Shown here piece after piece: positions 17,736-26,184 of a stretch of DNA of 64,000 nt (position 1 is the stretch's first letter; every line of letters begins with the position of its first letter). Location: positions 186,001 to 250,000 of the forward strand of contig NZ_JAGIAG010000003.1 of the NCBI RefSeq assembly GCF_017744955.1, read 5' to 3'. The position numbers and the translations under genes are program-made. Origin of the DNA: Dokdonella sp. (GTDB lineage: Bacteria; Pseudomonadota; Gammaproteobacteria; Xanthomonadales; Rhodanobacteraceae). The notes under the pieces were generated by a model. The model did no database searches. It worked only from the letters and a program-made list of their open reading frames with translations, and was not told the DNA's origin.

Positions 17736-19187
17736 ATGACCTCTCTCCTCGCGAACCTGATCGACGGCCGTGCGCAGGCGCCGCGCAGCGGTCGCTATCT
17801 CGACGTGTTCGAACCGGCCGTGGGCGCCGTGTTCGCGCGCTGCCCGGACTCCGACGCGGCCGACGTCGACGCCGCCGTCGACGCCGCGCGAAACGCCGCC
17901 GCGGCCTGGGGGGCGACCTCGCCCGAGCAGCGCGCGCGATGCCTGAACCGCCTCGCCGACCTGGTCGAGCGCGAGCTGGATGTCCTGGCCGAACTCGAAT
18001 CGCGCAACTCCGGCAAACCCGTCCAGCTCGCACGTCACCTCGACATCCCGCGCGCGGTGGCTAACCTGCGCTTCTTCGCAGCGGCGATCACGCAATGGGC
18101 CGGCGAGTCGCACGCGACCGACGAGCGCACCTTGAACTACACGCTGCGCCAACCGCTCGGCGTCGTCGCCTGCATCTCGCCATGGAACCTGCCGCTCTAC
18201 CTGTTCACCTGGAAGATCGCGCCGGCACTCGCCGCCGGCAACGCGGTCGTGGCGAAGCCGTCGGAGGTGACGCCGTGCACGGCCGCGCGACTCGGCGAGC
18301 TGGCAGTCGAAGCCGGCTTCCCGCCGGGCGTGCTGAACATCGTGCACGGCCACGGTGCCGGCGTCGGCCAGGCGCTGGTCGAACACGCGCAGGTCAAGGC
18401 GATCTCCTTCACCGGCAGCACGCGCACGGGCGCGGCGATCGCTGCCGCGGCGGCGCCGAAATTCAAGAAGCTGTCGCTGGAACTCGGCGGCAAGAATCCG
18501 GCGATCGTGTTCGCCGACGCGGAGCTGTCCGACGCCGACCTCGACACGATCGTGCGCTCCGGCTTCGCCAACCAGGGCGAGATCTGCCTGTGCGGCTCGC
18601 GCCTGCTGGTCCAGCGTTCGATCTACGAGACGTTCAAGCGGCGCTATCTCGAGCGCGTGCGCAGCCTGCGCGTCGGCGATCCGCGCGACTCCGGCAGCGA
18701 CCTCGGCGCGCTGGTCTCGAAGGCGCACTACGACAAGGTCGTCGGCTGCATCGAGCGCGCGCGCGCGGAAGGCGGCACGATCCTCTGCGGCGGCACGCCA
18801 GTGCGGGTCGAGGGCCGCTGCGCGGACGGCTGGTTCGTCGCGCCGACGGTGATCGAGGGCCTCGCCAACGACACCGCCACCAACCAGGAAGAAATCTTCG
18901 GCCCGGTGGTCAGCCTGATTCCGTTCGACGGCGAGGACGATGCGATCGCGCTGGCCAATGGCACCGACTACGGCCTGGCCGCGTCGCTGTGGACCTCGAA
19001 CCTCGACCGCGCGCACCGCGTGGCGGCACGGCTCGAGTTCGGCATCGTCTGGATCAATTGCTGGCTGCTGCGCGACCTGCGCACGCCGTTCGGCGGAGTG
19101 AAGAACTCCGGCGTCGGCCGCGAAGGCGGCTTCGAGGCGCTGCGCTTCTTCACCGACGCCAAGAACGTCTGCCTGCGCCTGGGCTGA
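17736..19187 (+). CDS. Aldehyde dehydrogenase, probable 2-aminomuconate semialdehyde dehydrogenase
   Basis: This NAD-dependent aldehyde dehydrogenase has 483 residues. It shows the coenzyme-binding ISPWNLPLYLFTWKIAPALA and FTGSTRTG motifs, the general-base Glu in LELGGKNPAIV, and the nucleophilic Cys in NQGEICLCGSR. The sequence resembles the 2-hydroxymuconic/2-aminomuconic semialdehyde dehydrogenase branch (AmnC/NbaE-like). Downstream genes on the same strand encode a RidA-type deaminase and 3-hydroxyanthranilate dioxygenase, which points to tryptophan degradation by the 2-aminomuconate route. The exact substrate is inferred from context. Confidence 0.87.
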   Translation: MTSLLANLIDGRAQAPRSGRYLDVFEPAVGAVFARCPDSDAADVDAAVDAARNAAAAWGATSPEQRARCLNRLADLVERELDVLAELESRNSGKPVQLARHLDIPRAVANLRFFAAAITQWAGESHATDERTLNYTLRQPLGVVACISPWNLPLYLFTWKIAPALAAGNAVVAKPSEVTPCTAARLGELAVEAGFPPGVLNIVHGHGAGVGQALVEHAQVKAISFTGSTRTGAAIAAAAAPKFKKLSLELGGKNPAIVFADAELSDADLDTIVRSGFANQGEICLCGSRLLVQRSIYETFKRRYLERVRSLRVGDPRDSGSDLGALVSKAHYDKVVGCIERARAEGGTILCGGTPVRVEGRCADGWFVAPTVIEGLANDTATNQEEIFGPVVSLIPFDGEDDAIALANGTDYGLAASLWTSNLDRAHRVAARLEFGIVWINCWLLRDLRTPFGGVKNSGVGREGGFEALRFFTDAKNVCLRLG

Positions 19188-19219
19188 CCCTCGCCACGAC
19201 TCGAAAGGGATCCACCATC

Positions 19220-19900
19220 ATGGCCGAACTGGACGACCTGCTCGAACGCAACCGCGCCTGGTCCGAGGCGCTGCGCGCGCAGGATCCGGATTTCTTCAAG
19301 CGCCTGTCCGAGCAGCAGGCACCGAAGTACCTGTGGATCGGCTGCTCGGATTCGCGCGTGCCGGCGAACCAGATCATCGGCATGGATCCGGGCGAGGTGT
19401 TCGTGCACCGCAACGTCGCCAACGTCGTCGTGCACACCGACCTCAACTGCATCAGCGCGATCCAGTTCGCCGTCGACGTCCTGAAGGTCGAGCACATCCT
19501 GGTGGTCGGCCACTACGGCTGCGGCGGCGTGCAGGCCGCGCTCGAGGACCGGCGCCTCGGCCTGGTCGACAACTGGCTGCGGCACGTCGCCGACGTGCGC
19601 CAGAAGCACCTCGAAACGCTGCGCGGCATGCCCGATCCGTCCGTGCGCCACGCGCGCCTGTGCGAAATGAACGTGATCGAGCAGGCCGTCAACGTCTGCC
19701 ACACGACCGTCGTGCAGGATGCCTGGGAGCGCGGCCAGAAACTTTCCGTCCACGGCTGGATCTACAGCCTGCGCAACGGCCGCGTTCGCGATCTCGGCCT
19801 CGACGTGAAGGACACTTCGCTGATCGCCGAACGACACGAGCTCGCGTTGGCGCAGCTCGAGCGCAGCCCGCGAAGCGGCGCCGAACCTACGGGGGAATGA
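19220..19900 (+). CDS. can: Beta-class carbonic anhydrase
   Basis: This zinc enzyme interconverts CO2 and bicarbonate. Ligand and active residues fall at the E. coli Can numbers: C42 and D44 with R46 in GCSDSRVP, and H98 and C101 in GHYGCGG. Length is 226 residues. GAAAGGGA lies 10 bp before the ATG at 19220, and the gene follows the aldehyde dehydrogenase by 32 bp. Its stop overlaps an upstream ATG of the next gene, so it is embedded in the catabolic run. The kynurenine branch includes a decarboxylation (ACMS decarboxylase, not in this window), which could explain the company; that is inference. Confidence 0.96.
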   Translation: MAELDDLLERNRAWSEALRAQDPDFFKRLSEQQAPKYLWIGCSDSRVPANQIIGMDPGEVFVHRNVANVVVHTDLNCISAIQFAVDVLKVEHILVVGHYGCGGVQAALEDRRLGLVDNWLRHVADVRQKHLETLRGMPDPSVRHARLCEMNVIEQAVNVCHTTVVQDAWERGQKLSVHGWIYSLRNGRVRDLGLDVKDTSLIAERHELALAQLERSPRSGAEPTGE

Positions 19901-19902
19901 CC

Positions 19903-21246
19903 ATGTCCATCACCACCAGCATCGCCACGGTGCTGTTCGCCACGCAGCTCATGCAGGCACCGCCGCCCGCGCCGACCAGCGGCGCCTCGATCACGCAGCA
20001 GCGCGCGGCCGTGGCCAAGTCCGAGCGCCTCATGGCCGAGGCGCTGAAGCGTCCCGGCATCCTCTCCGAGTACCTGTACATGCGCGAGGCGCGCCAGCGC
20101 GATCCGGACGTCGCCTTCCGCCTGATCTTCAACCAGTACCTGAGCTGGTTCCAGACCTGGGTCGGCGACTACGCCGGCTCGCGCACGACCTTCTCGATCG
20201 CGCAGCCGCCGGAGAAAGGCGACAGCGCCGCGCCGATGGACACCGGCTACAAGCAGACTCCGGCGCTCGACGCGATCGTCGCGCTCGCCAAGGATCGCCA
20301 GGCGATCTTCCTCAACGAGAACCACAACATCGCGCTGACGCGCACGCTGACCGTGCAGCTGCTGAGCAAGCTGCGCGAGGCCGGCTACGACACCTTCGCC
20401 GCCGAGACGCTGTACCACGACGACGAGAACCTCGCCAAGCGCGGCTATCCGAACGCCGACACCGGCTTCTACACGCAGGAACCGATCTACGCCGAAATGG
20501 TGCGCACCGCGCTCAAGCTCGGCTATCGCGTGGTCGCCTACGAATCCGAGTCGATGGCCACCGGCGACGCGCGCGAGCGCGAGCAGGCGCGCAACCTCTA
20601 CCAGCGCGTCTACGACAAGCAGCATCCGAAGGCGCGGCTGGTCGTCAACGCCGGCTTCACGCACATCCAGAAGGCCGGCAAGTATTTCGACGGCGCGGCG
20701 ATGGCGCAGCATTTCAGCACGCTCAGCGGCATCGAGCCGATCTCCGTCGAGCAGACCGTGATGATTCCGCACGACATCATCACCGGCGACCATCCGGTCT
20801 ACCGCCGCATCGCGCAGGAAGTGCAGTTCGACGCGCCGATCGTGTTCCGCAACGACGCCGGCGCGCTGTGGTCGCTGCGGCCGCAGGCGTTCGACGTCAG
20901 CGTCGTGTTCCCGGCCGAGGTCTATCGCCGCGGCCGGCCGACCTGGGCCACGATCGGCGACCTGCGCGTGCCGTACGCCATCACCGGCGACCTGTGTAAG
21001 CAGACCTATCCGTGCCTGGTCGAGGCGCGCTACGCGGACGAGGGCGAAGACGCGATCCCGGCCGACCGGCTGGTGTTCGAGCTCAACTCGAACATGGGCG
21101 ACGCGAAGGACCGCGTGCGCACCTCGTCCGATCCGGTGCCGGCCAGCGATTTCTACCTGCGCCCCGGCCGCTACCGCATCGTCGCCCGCGACGCCAGCAA
21201 CCGCCAGCTCGGCAGCACCATCAACACGGTCGGCGGCTCGCCGTGA
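19903..21246 (+). CDS. Unknown exported protein, possibly ChaN/EreA (Tiki-like) fold
   Basis: This 447-residue protein is read from the ATG at 19903, chosen because GGGGGA lies 6 bp upstream. An ATG at 19897 overlapping the can stop (ATGA) is the alternative. A short hydrophobic N-terminus (SIATVLFATQLMQAPPP) suggests weak export or an anchor. The block AIFLNENHNIALTRTL followed by FAAETLYHDDE resembles the Glu/His signature of the ChaN, EreA and Tiki superfamily, but I cannot name a subfamily. The C-terminal part looks beta-rich (RLVFELNSN, LRPGRYRIVARD). It sits between carbonic anhydrase and the RidA gene and overlaps the latter by GTGA. Confidence 0.7.
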   Translation: MSITTSIATVLFATQLMQAPPPAPTSGASITQQRAAVAKSERLMAEALKRPGILSEYLYMREARQRDPDVAFRLIFNQYLSWFQTWVGDYAGSRTTFSIAQPPEKGDSAAPMDTGYKQTPALDAIVALAKDRQAIFLNENHNIALTRTLTVQLLSKLREAGYDTFAAETLYHDDENLAKRGYPNADTGFYTQEPIYAEMVRTALKLGYRVVAYESESMATGDAREREQARNLYQRVYDKQHPKARLVVNAGFTHIQKAGKYFDGAAMAQHFSTLSGIEPISVEQTVMIPHDIITGDHPVYRRIAQEVQFDAPIVFRNDAGALWSLRPQAFDVSVVFPAEVYRRGRPTWATIGDLRVPYAITGDLCKQTYPCLVEARYADEGEDAIPADRLVFELNSNMGDAKDRVRTSSDPVPASDFYLRPGRYRIVARDASNRQLGSTINTVGGSP

Positions 21247-21698
21247 GTGAGGGCACGTCCAGCCCGATCCACAGCGCCGCCGCCCCCGCTCCGGTCGGCG
21301 CCTATCCGCACGCGCGCCGCGTCGGCGACCTGCTGTTCCTGTCCGGCGTCGGCCCGCGCACGCCGGGCAGCAACGCGATTCCCGGCAACGTCTACGACGC
21401 CGACGGCGGCCTCCTCGCCTACGACATCGAGGCGCAATGCCGCCAGGTGTTCGCCAACGTGCGCGCCGTGCTCGAATCCGCCGGCGCGCGCTGGCAGGAC
21501 CTGGTCGACGTGACCGTGTTCCTGACCGACATGCAGCGCGACTTCGCCGCCTACAACCGCGTCTACGCCGAACACTTCACCGACCCGGCCAGCGCGCCCT
21601 GCCGCACCACCCTCGGCATCACCGCGCTGCCGACGCCGATCGCGATCGAGCTGAAGTGCATCGCGGTGATGCGGCCTGGGGCTGAAGCAGGAAGCTGA
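21243..21698 (+). CDS. RidA-family deaminase, probable 2-aminomuconate deaminase
   Basis: This RidA/YjgF-family protein of 151 residues starts at GTG 21243, which overlaps the preceding stop by 4 bp. Core motifs GDLLFLSGVGPR, DVTVFLTDMQRDFAAYNRVY and the conserved Arg in CRTTLGITALP match enamine/imine deaminases. Given the semialdehyde dehydrogenase upstream and 3-hydroxyanthranilate dioxygenase 200 bp downstream, the likely reaction is deamination of 2-aminomuconate (NbaF/AmnE role). A general RidA stress role remains possible. A dispersed repeat lies directly after it. Confidence 0.85.
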   Translation: MSEGTSSPIHSAAAPAPVGAYPHARRVGDLLFLSGVGPRTPGSNAIPGNVYDADGGLLAYDIEAQCRQVFANVRAVLESAGARWQDLVDVTVFLTDMQRDFAAYNRVYAEHFTDPASAPCRTTLGITALPTPIAIELKCIAVMRPGAEAGS

Positions 21699-21699
21699 T

Positions 21700-21797
21700 C
21701 CCGCGGAGTCGCAGAGAGCGCAGAGAAGAGCATTCTTTGTTCTCTCCTCGCCTGAATCTTTCTCTCTCTCTGCGCCCTCTGCGCCTCTGCGAGAGAA
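21700..21797. repeat. CTCGCAGAG-type dispersed repeat, copy 4
   Basis: Arms CCGCGGAGTCGCAGAGAGCG (from 21701) and CCTCTGCGAGAGAACGC (to 21800) enclose a T/C-rich core. It occupies the gap between the RidA gene and the dioxygenase gene. Confidence 0.88.
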
Positions 21798-21897
21798 CGC
21801 TCTTTCGCAAGGCCTTCTCTCCGCACGCGCCTTTTCCTGCGGCCGCCGCGCTCGTGCGAGGTAAACTCTCCCGCCGAGCACCCATGCAGGACACGCC

Positions 21898-22416
21898 ATG
21901 CTGGTTCCCCCGTTCAACCTGCAAGCCTGGATCGACGAGCACCGCCACCTGCTCAAGCCGCCGGTCGGCAACAAGTGCATCGTCGACGGCGATTTCATCG
22001 TGATGGTGGTCGGCGGTCCGAACCAGCGCACCGACTACCACTTCGACGAAGGCCCCGAGTTCTTCCTCCAGCTCGAAGGCGAGATGGTGCTGAAGATCCA
22101 GGAAGACGGCCGCGTGCGCGACATCCCGATCCGCGCCGGCGAGATGTTCTACCTGCCGCCGCGCGTGCCGCATTCGCCGCAGCGCATGCCGGACTCGGTC
22201 GGCCTGGTGATCGAACGCAAGCGCCTGCCGCACGAGCAGGACGGCCTACTCTGGTTCTGCGAGCGCTGCAACCATCCGCTGTACGAGGAATACTTCCACC
22301 TCGTCGACATCGAGAAGGATTTCCCGCGCGTGTTCGAGCATTTCTACCGCTCGCTCGACGCGCGCACCTGCAAGGCCTGCGCCCACCTGAACCCGGCGCC
22401 GGAAAAGTACCGCTGA
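21898..22416 (+). CDS. nbaC: 3-hydroxyanthranilate 3,4-dioxygenase
   Basis: This extradiol cupin dioxygenase opens 3-hydroxyanthranilate to 2-amino-3-carboxymuconate semialdehyde. In the 172-residue protein the iron ligands are H48 and E54 ([10 protein letters not shown]) and H92 (VPHSPQR), with substrate-binding R44 and R96, offset by three from the Cupriavidus enzyme. The C-terminal CERC and CKAC pairs form the extra rubredoxin-like iron site of the bacterial type. It begins [12 protein letters not shown]. It completes the lower kynurenine set here; the kynureninase, kynurenine monooxygenase and ACMS decarboxylase genes are not in the window. Confidence 0.96.
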   Translation: MLVPPFNLQAWIDEHRHLLKPPVGNKCIVDGDFIVMVVGGPNQRTDYHFDEGPEFFLQLEGEMVLKIQEDGRVRDIPIRAGEMFYLPPRVPHSPQRMPDSVGLVIERKRLPHEQDGLLWFCERCNHPLYEEYFHLVDIEKDFPRVFEHFYRSLDARTCKACAHLNPAPEKYR

Positions 22417-22459
22417 ACGATCGCTCCGCCGCCCGCATCGGCGCCGCGGAAACGCGCGC

Positions 22460-24559
22460 ATGCTGAATACGCTGCTCGAACTGAAGCCCCGTGACGTGCC
22501 GCTGCGCGTCGCGCTGCGCAACACGCTGGCGATCGTGCTGCCGCTGGCGCTGGCGATCCTCGCCGGCCGGCCCGGCATCGGCCTCGGCATGGCCGCCGGC
22601 GCGCTGAACACGATGTTCATCGACCAGCCCGGCCCGTACCGGCTGCGCATGCAGCGCATGCTGCTGGCCTCGCTCGCCTCCGGCGTGTCCGCCTACGTCG
22701 GCAGCCTGCTCGGCGCGCACATCGTGCTGCTGGCACTGGCCGCGCTGCTCTGCGGCGTCACCGGAGGCCTGCTCGTCGCGCTCGGCCCGAACGCCGGTCG
22801 CACCGGGCTCGCCTGCATGATCCTGCTGGTGATCAGCGCGGCGACGCCGCTCGATCCGCTGACCGCGCTCGGGCCGGCCGCGCTGATCGTCGGCGGCGGC
22901 GTGCTGCAGATGCTGTTCGCGATCGCGGCCTGGCCGTTGCAGCGCTACCGGCCGGAGCGTCAGGCGCTGGCCGACGTCTGCCGCCAGCTCGCCGCGAGCG
23001 TGCGCGGCGGCGACGATTCGCGCAGCGCGCCGCCGGTGACGCAGGCCCTGCTCGACGTCGAGAGCCTGCTGCACGGCGAGCACCGCGCGCGCGGCGGCGT
23101 GATGGAGACCTTCCGCGTGCTGGCCGAGCTGGTCGAGCGCATCCGGCTCGAACTGCTGGCGCTGCACGACCTGCACGAGACGCTCGAAGACGGCGACGCC
23201 AAGCGCACCCTCGCGCGCGTGCTCGAGTACGCCGCGCGCGCGCTGGAGACCATCGCGCTCGCGCTCGACCAGGGCGCCAGCGCACACGGCGCGGCGGCGG
23301 CGATGGAAGGCTTCGACGCCGCCCTGGGTTCGCTGCGGGAGATCTGCGCGTCCGGACACGCGCCGCGCGAAGTGATGATCGCGCTGGCGCGCGCCGACGG
23401 CCTCGGCGGCCAGCTGCGCGCCGCCGCGCGCAACGCCGACTTCGCCGGCAGCCGCGGCGAATTGCGCGCCGGCGCGGCCGAGCTGCGCCTGCCGGCGGCG
23501 ATGCGGCCGGGCAACGCGGCGCAGACGCTGCGCGCGAACCTGACCCTCTCCTCGATCGCGTTCCGCCATGCGCTGCGCTGCGGCGTCTGCCTGTCGCTGG
23601 CGATCGTCGGCGAGCGCCTCGCCGGCATTCCGCACGGCTACTGGATTCCGATGACCGCGGCGATCGTGCTGAAGCCGGACTTCGCCGGTACCTTCAGCTT
23701 CGGCCTGCTGCGCGTGATCGGCACGATGCTCGGCCTGGTGCTGGTCACCGCGCTGGTCCACTACGCTTTCGGCGGCGTGTGGGAGCGCGTCGTGCTGGTC
23801 GCGCTGTTCGCGTTCGGCTTCCGCCTGCTGACCACGGTGCACTACGGCATCGGCGTGATGATGCTGACCGGCCTGGTGGTGCTGCTGTTCACCTTCGATG
23901 GCACCGCGCCCGCCGACGTGCTGCAGGCGCGCGGCCTGGCGACCGCGATCGGCAGCGCGCTGGCGCTGGTCGCCTACGTGGTCTGGCCGACCTGGGAGCA
24001 CCTGCGCGTGCGCCCCGCGCTGGCGGCGATGCTCGACGCCTATCGCGCCTACTTCGCCGTGCTGCTGCAAGGCGAGCCCGACCAGCGCGCCGCCGCACGC
24101 ACCTCCGCGCGCGCGGCGCGCACCAACGCGCAGGCCTCGCTGGAACGCCTGCGCGGCGAACCGCGCCGCGACCGCGCGCTGATCGCGCTCGCCGAAGGCG
24201 TGTTCGCCAACGCGAACCGCTTCATCCGCGCCGGCATGGCGCTGGAAGCGGTCACGCTGGATGCGCGCACGTTGCCGCAGCGCGACGCCGTGCTCGCCTT
24301 CATCGAGCGCATCGACATGAGCCTCGCGGCGCTGGCGCGCGACCTGCGCGGCGGCACGCCGCCGCAGATCGGCAGTCTGCGCGAGGAGGAGCGCGCCCTG
24401 GTCGCGGCGCTCGAAGCCGCCGCCACCGACGAGGAGGCGCGCAACGTCGCCGGCGCGATCACCGAGGCCTTCGACCGCATGACCGACAGCATCGACACGC
24501 TGGCGCACGTGCTGCGCGAGGACGGGCGCCGCGCCGGCGGCGCGTCTTCGGCGCGCTGA
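22460..24559 (+). CDS. FUSC-family inner-membrane protein (YccS/aromatic acid efflux type)
   Basis: This 699-residue protein has two membrane bundles, residues about 20-165 and about 375-515, each followed by a cytoplasmic helical region, the layout of FUSC/YccS/AaeB-like proteins. Characteristic segments are GYWIPMTAAIVLKPDFAGTF and RVIGTMLGLVLVTAL, matching the FUSC core. Family members export aromatic acids or related compounds. Placement 43 bp after the 3-hydroxyanthranilate dioxygenase gene suggests a link to aromatic metabolites of the kynurenine route, which is inference. The ATG at 22460 lies 6 bp after GCGGAA. Confidence 0.88.
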   Translation: MLNTLLELKPRDVPLRVALRNTLAIVLPLALAILAGRPGIGLGMAAGALNTMFIDQPGPYRLRMQRMLLASLASGVSAYVGSLLGAHIVLLALAALLCGVTGGLLVALGPNAGRTGLACMILLVISAATPLDPLTALGPAALIVGGGVLQMLFAIAAWPLQRYRPERQALADVCRQLAASVRGGDDSRSAPPVTQALLDVESLLHGEHRARGGVMETFRVLAELVERIRLELLALHDLHETLEDGDAKRTLARVLEYAARALETIALALDQGASAHGAAAAMEGFDAALGSLREICASGHAPREVMIALARADGLGGQLRAAARNADFAGSRGELRAGAAELRLPAAMRPGNAAQTLRANLTLSSIAFRHALRCGVCLSLAIVGERLAGIPHGYWIPMTAAIVLKPDFAGTFSFGLLRVIGTMLGLVLVTALVHYAFGGVWERVVLVALFAFGFRLLTTVHYGIGVMMLTGLVVLLFTFDGTAPADVLQARGLATAIGSALALVAYVVWPTWEHLRVRPALAAMLDAYRAYFAVLLQGEPDQRAAARTSARAARTNAQASLERLRGEPRRDRALIALAEGVFANANRFIRAGMALEAVTLDARTLPQRDAVLAFIERIDMSLAALARDLRGGTPPQIGSLREEERALVAALEAAATDEEARNVAGAITEAFDRMTDSIDTLAHVLREDGRRAGGASSAR

Positions 24560-24679
24560 GCGACCACATGACGCTTCGCTCGCGCCAGATTCGCGGCGCG
24601 GGCGACGTCGCGATCCCGAGGCGGAGTCCCGTTCTTCGCCGGCGCGCCGCGCTGCGAATCCCTACGTGCCGTCGCAGGA

Positions 24680-25675
24680 CTAGCCTTTCGGCGCCCTGCC
24701 GAGCGAGGCGATGGCGGCCTTCCAGCCGGCCTGGAAACGCGAGCGCGCCTGCAGGTGCTGGTACATCTCGTTGATGCGGCGTTCCAGCGTACGGTCGGAA
24801 ATGCCGAGCTGGTGCGCGACCACCTTGTCCTTGCTGCCGCTCGACAGCAGCGAAACCAGCTCGCCGACCTCCTTCTCCACCTTGTCGCGCGCGCCGTCGG
24901 CGCCGAACGAGGCGGCCTGATTCCAGAGCAGCTCGAACAGCGCGTACATCGCGTCGAACAGCCACGACGGCCGCAGCAGCAAGCCGGCCTGCGAGGTGTA
25001 CTCGATGTGCAGCGGCACCAGCGCCAGGCGGCGATCGACGATCAGGGCCTTGATCGGAATGCCCGGACAGACGCGGATCTGTTCACCGAGTCCCATCTCG
25101 ATGCGCAGGTGGTCGAGCCGGCTCGGCACCGCGAGCGCCTCGGTGTCGACGATCGTGCGGTAACTCACTCCCTGCCGCAGCGTCTGCTTCTTCTGGTCGA
25201 TCTGGGTCGACAGCTCGCTGACGTACGGCGGGCGGTCGAAGCACAGCACCTCTTCGCGCGCCGATGCGTACAGCCGCTCCATGACCTGCAGCAAGGACTG
25301 GTGCCCGGTGATGACCTCGGCGCGCGCTTCCTCGTCCTCGGCGCCGCTCGACGGCCGGATCTTGCCGAGCCGGTCGACCAGCGAGCGCGCCGATTGCAGC
25401 CGGGTTTGCTGCTTGTCTATCAGCGCGCCGAAGCACACGTCCGGCGGTGCCGCGCGGTAGCGCGGCGGCTGCTCCAGCGTATGGCTGGCCAGACCCTTGC
25501 TCTCGATGGCGTGCAGGACGCGCTGCGCGTCGGCCGGCAGCCAGCCGGCGGCGGCGGCCAGCTCGTCCAGCGCAGCGCCCGGCCGGCGCAGCATGACTTC
25601 GTAGAAGTGGAGTTCTTCGTCGGCGAGGCCGATGACGCGCAGGCCTTCGCTGTCTTGTTGCGGGTCCGTGGGCAT
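24680..25675 (-). CDS. TrmB/LuxR-type transcriptional regulator
   Basis: This 331-residue protein has a winged-helix N-terminus resembling TrmB (residues about 15-75: EELHFYEVMLRRPGAALDELA and VLHAIESKGL). A central ligand-type region follows (AREEVLCFDRPPYVSEL, IPIKALIVDRRLALVPL), then a C-terminal helix-turn-helix (about 275-320: DKVVAHQLGISDRTLERRINEMY). It is divergent from the secreted metallopeptidase at 26185 with a 509-bp intergenic region, so it may control that gene, but no operator could be defined. Related regulators stand beside secreted-protease genes in other bacteria. Confidence 0.8.
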   Translation of the reverse strand: MPTDPQQDSEGLRVIGLADEELHFYEVMLRRPGAALDELAAAAGWLPADAQRVLHAIESKGLASHTLEQPPRYRAAPPDVCFGALIDKQQTRLQSARSLVDRLGKIRPSSGAEDEEARAEVITGHQSLLQVMERLYASAREEVLCFDRPPYVSELSTQIDQKKQTLRQGVSYRTIVDTEALAVPSRLDHLRIEMGLGEQIRVCPGIPIKALIVDRRLALVPLHIEYTSQAGLLLRPSWLFDAMYALFELLWNQAASFGADGARDKVEKEVGELVSLLSSGSKDKVVAHQLGISDRTLERRINEMYQHLQARSRFQAGWKAAIASLGRAPKG

Positions 25676-26071
25676 GGCAATGGCCGAAATCCGACGCGAA
25701 AGCCGCAGCGAGCATCACGCATGCCTCGACGCGGCGGGAGCGGAGCGATCAGAACAGCACAGACTGTCGAGAACGCGCCTCACCCCCGCCCACGTATCAC
25801 TTTGTTACATCTTCCCAATCTGGCATTCGCCGGGCGCGGCGCTGGAAATCCCGTTCCACGGCGCACGACGCACGCGCCGAATGTGAACCCGTACGCACAT
25901 GGCGATCATCAGCCGTGTCGGATTTCCACCCACTCGCCATTGCTAGCATCGAGCCGCCCGATGCCTCGCTCGCCGATCTCGACATCGGTCTGCGGCAATC
26001 GGGCGGGAGGCGGTGCGGATCGGCAGTCTCCGCGACCGCGCATCTCCCGCTGTACGGGCTGGCGTCTGGGA

Positions 26072-26135
26072 GCCTCGAGCCGCCGACGGCTGGAGGCACG
26101 AGTCGGACATCCGCGACGGCGAGGCCGAAAGGCCT
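26072..26135 (+). promoter_or_regulatory. Structured leader before the metallopeptidase gene
   Basis: The 25676-26184 gap (509 bp) holds no supported gene. Two hairpins lie 50-110 bp before the peptidase ATG: GCCTC-g-AGCCG/CGGCT-g-GAGGC (26072-26097) and AGGCC-GAAA-GGCCT with a GNRA tetraloop (26122-26135). They suggest a folded 5' leader. No known riboswitch consensus fits. The more upstream part near 25795-25830 is unusually A/T-rich (ATCACTTTGTTACATC) and may hold promoters. Confidence 0.45.
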
Positions 26136-26184
26136 GAAGCGCTCTCGCGCATCCGCCGACGATGACTGAACGGGAGATCGAACG

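Noticed and set aside
26072..26135. c-di-GMP (GEMM) riboswitch upstream of the metallopeptidase
   Set aside because: A GAAA tetraloop is present but the conserved CACGCACAGGGCAAA-type core is absent.
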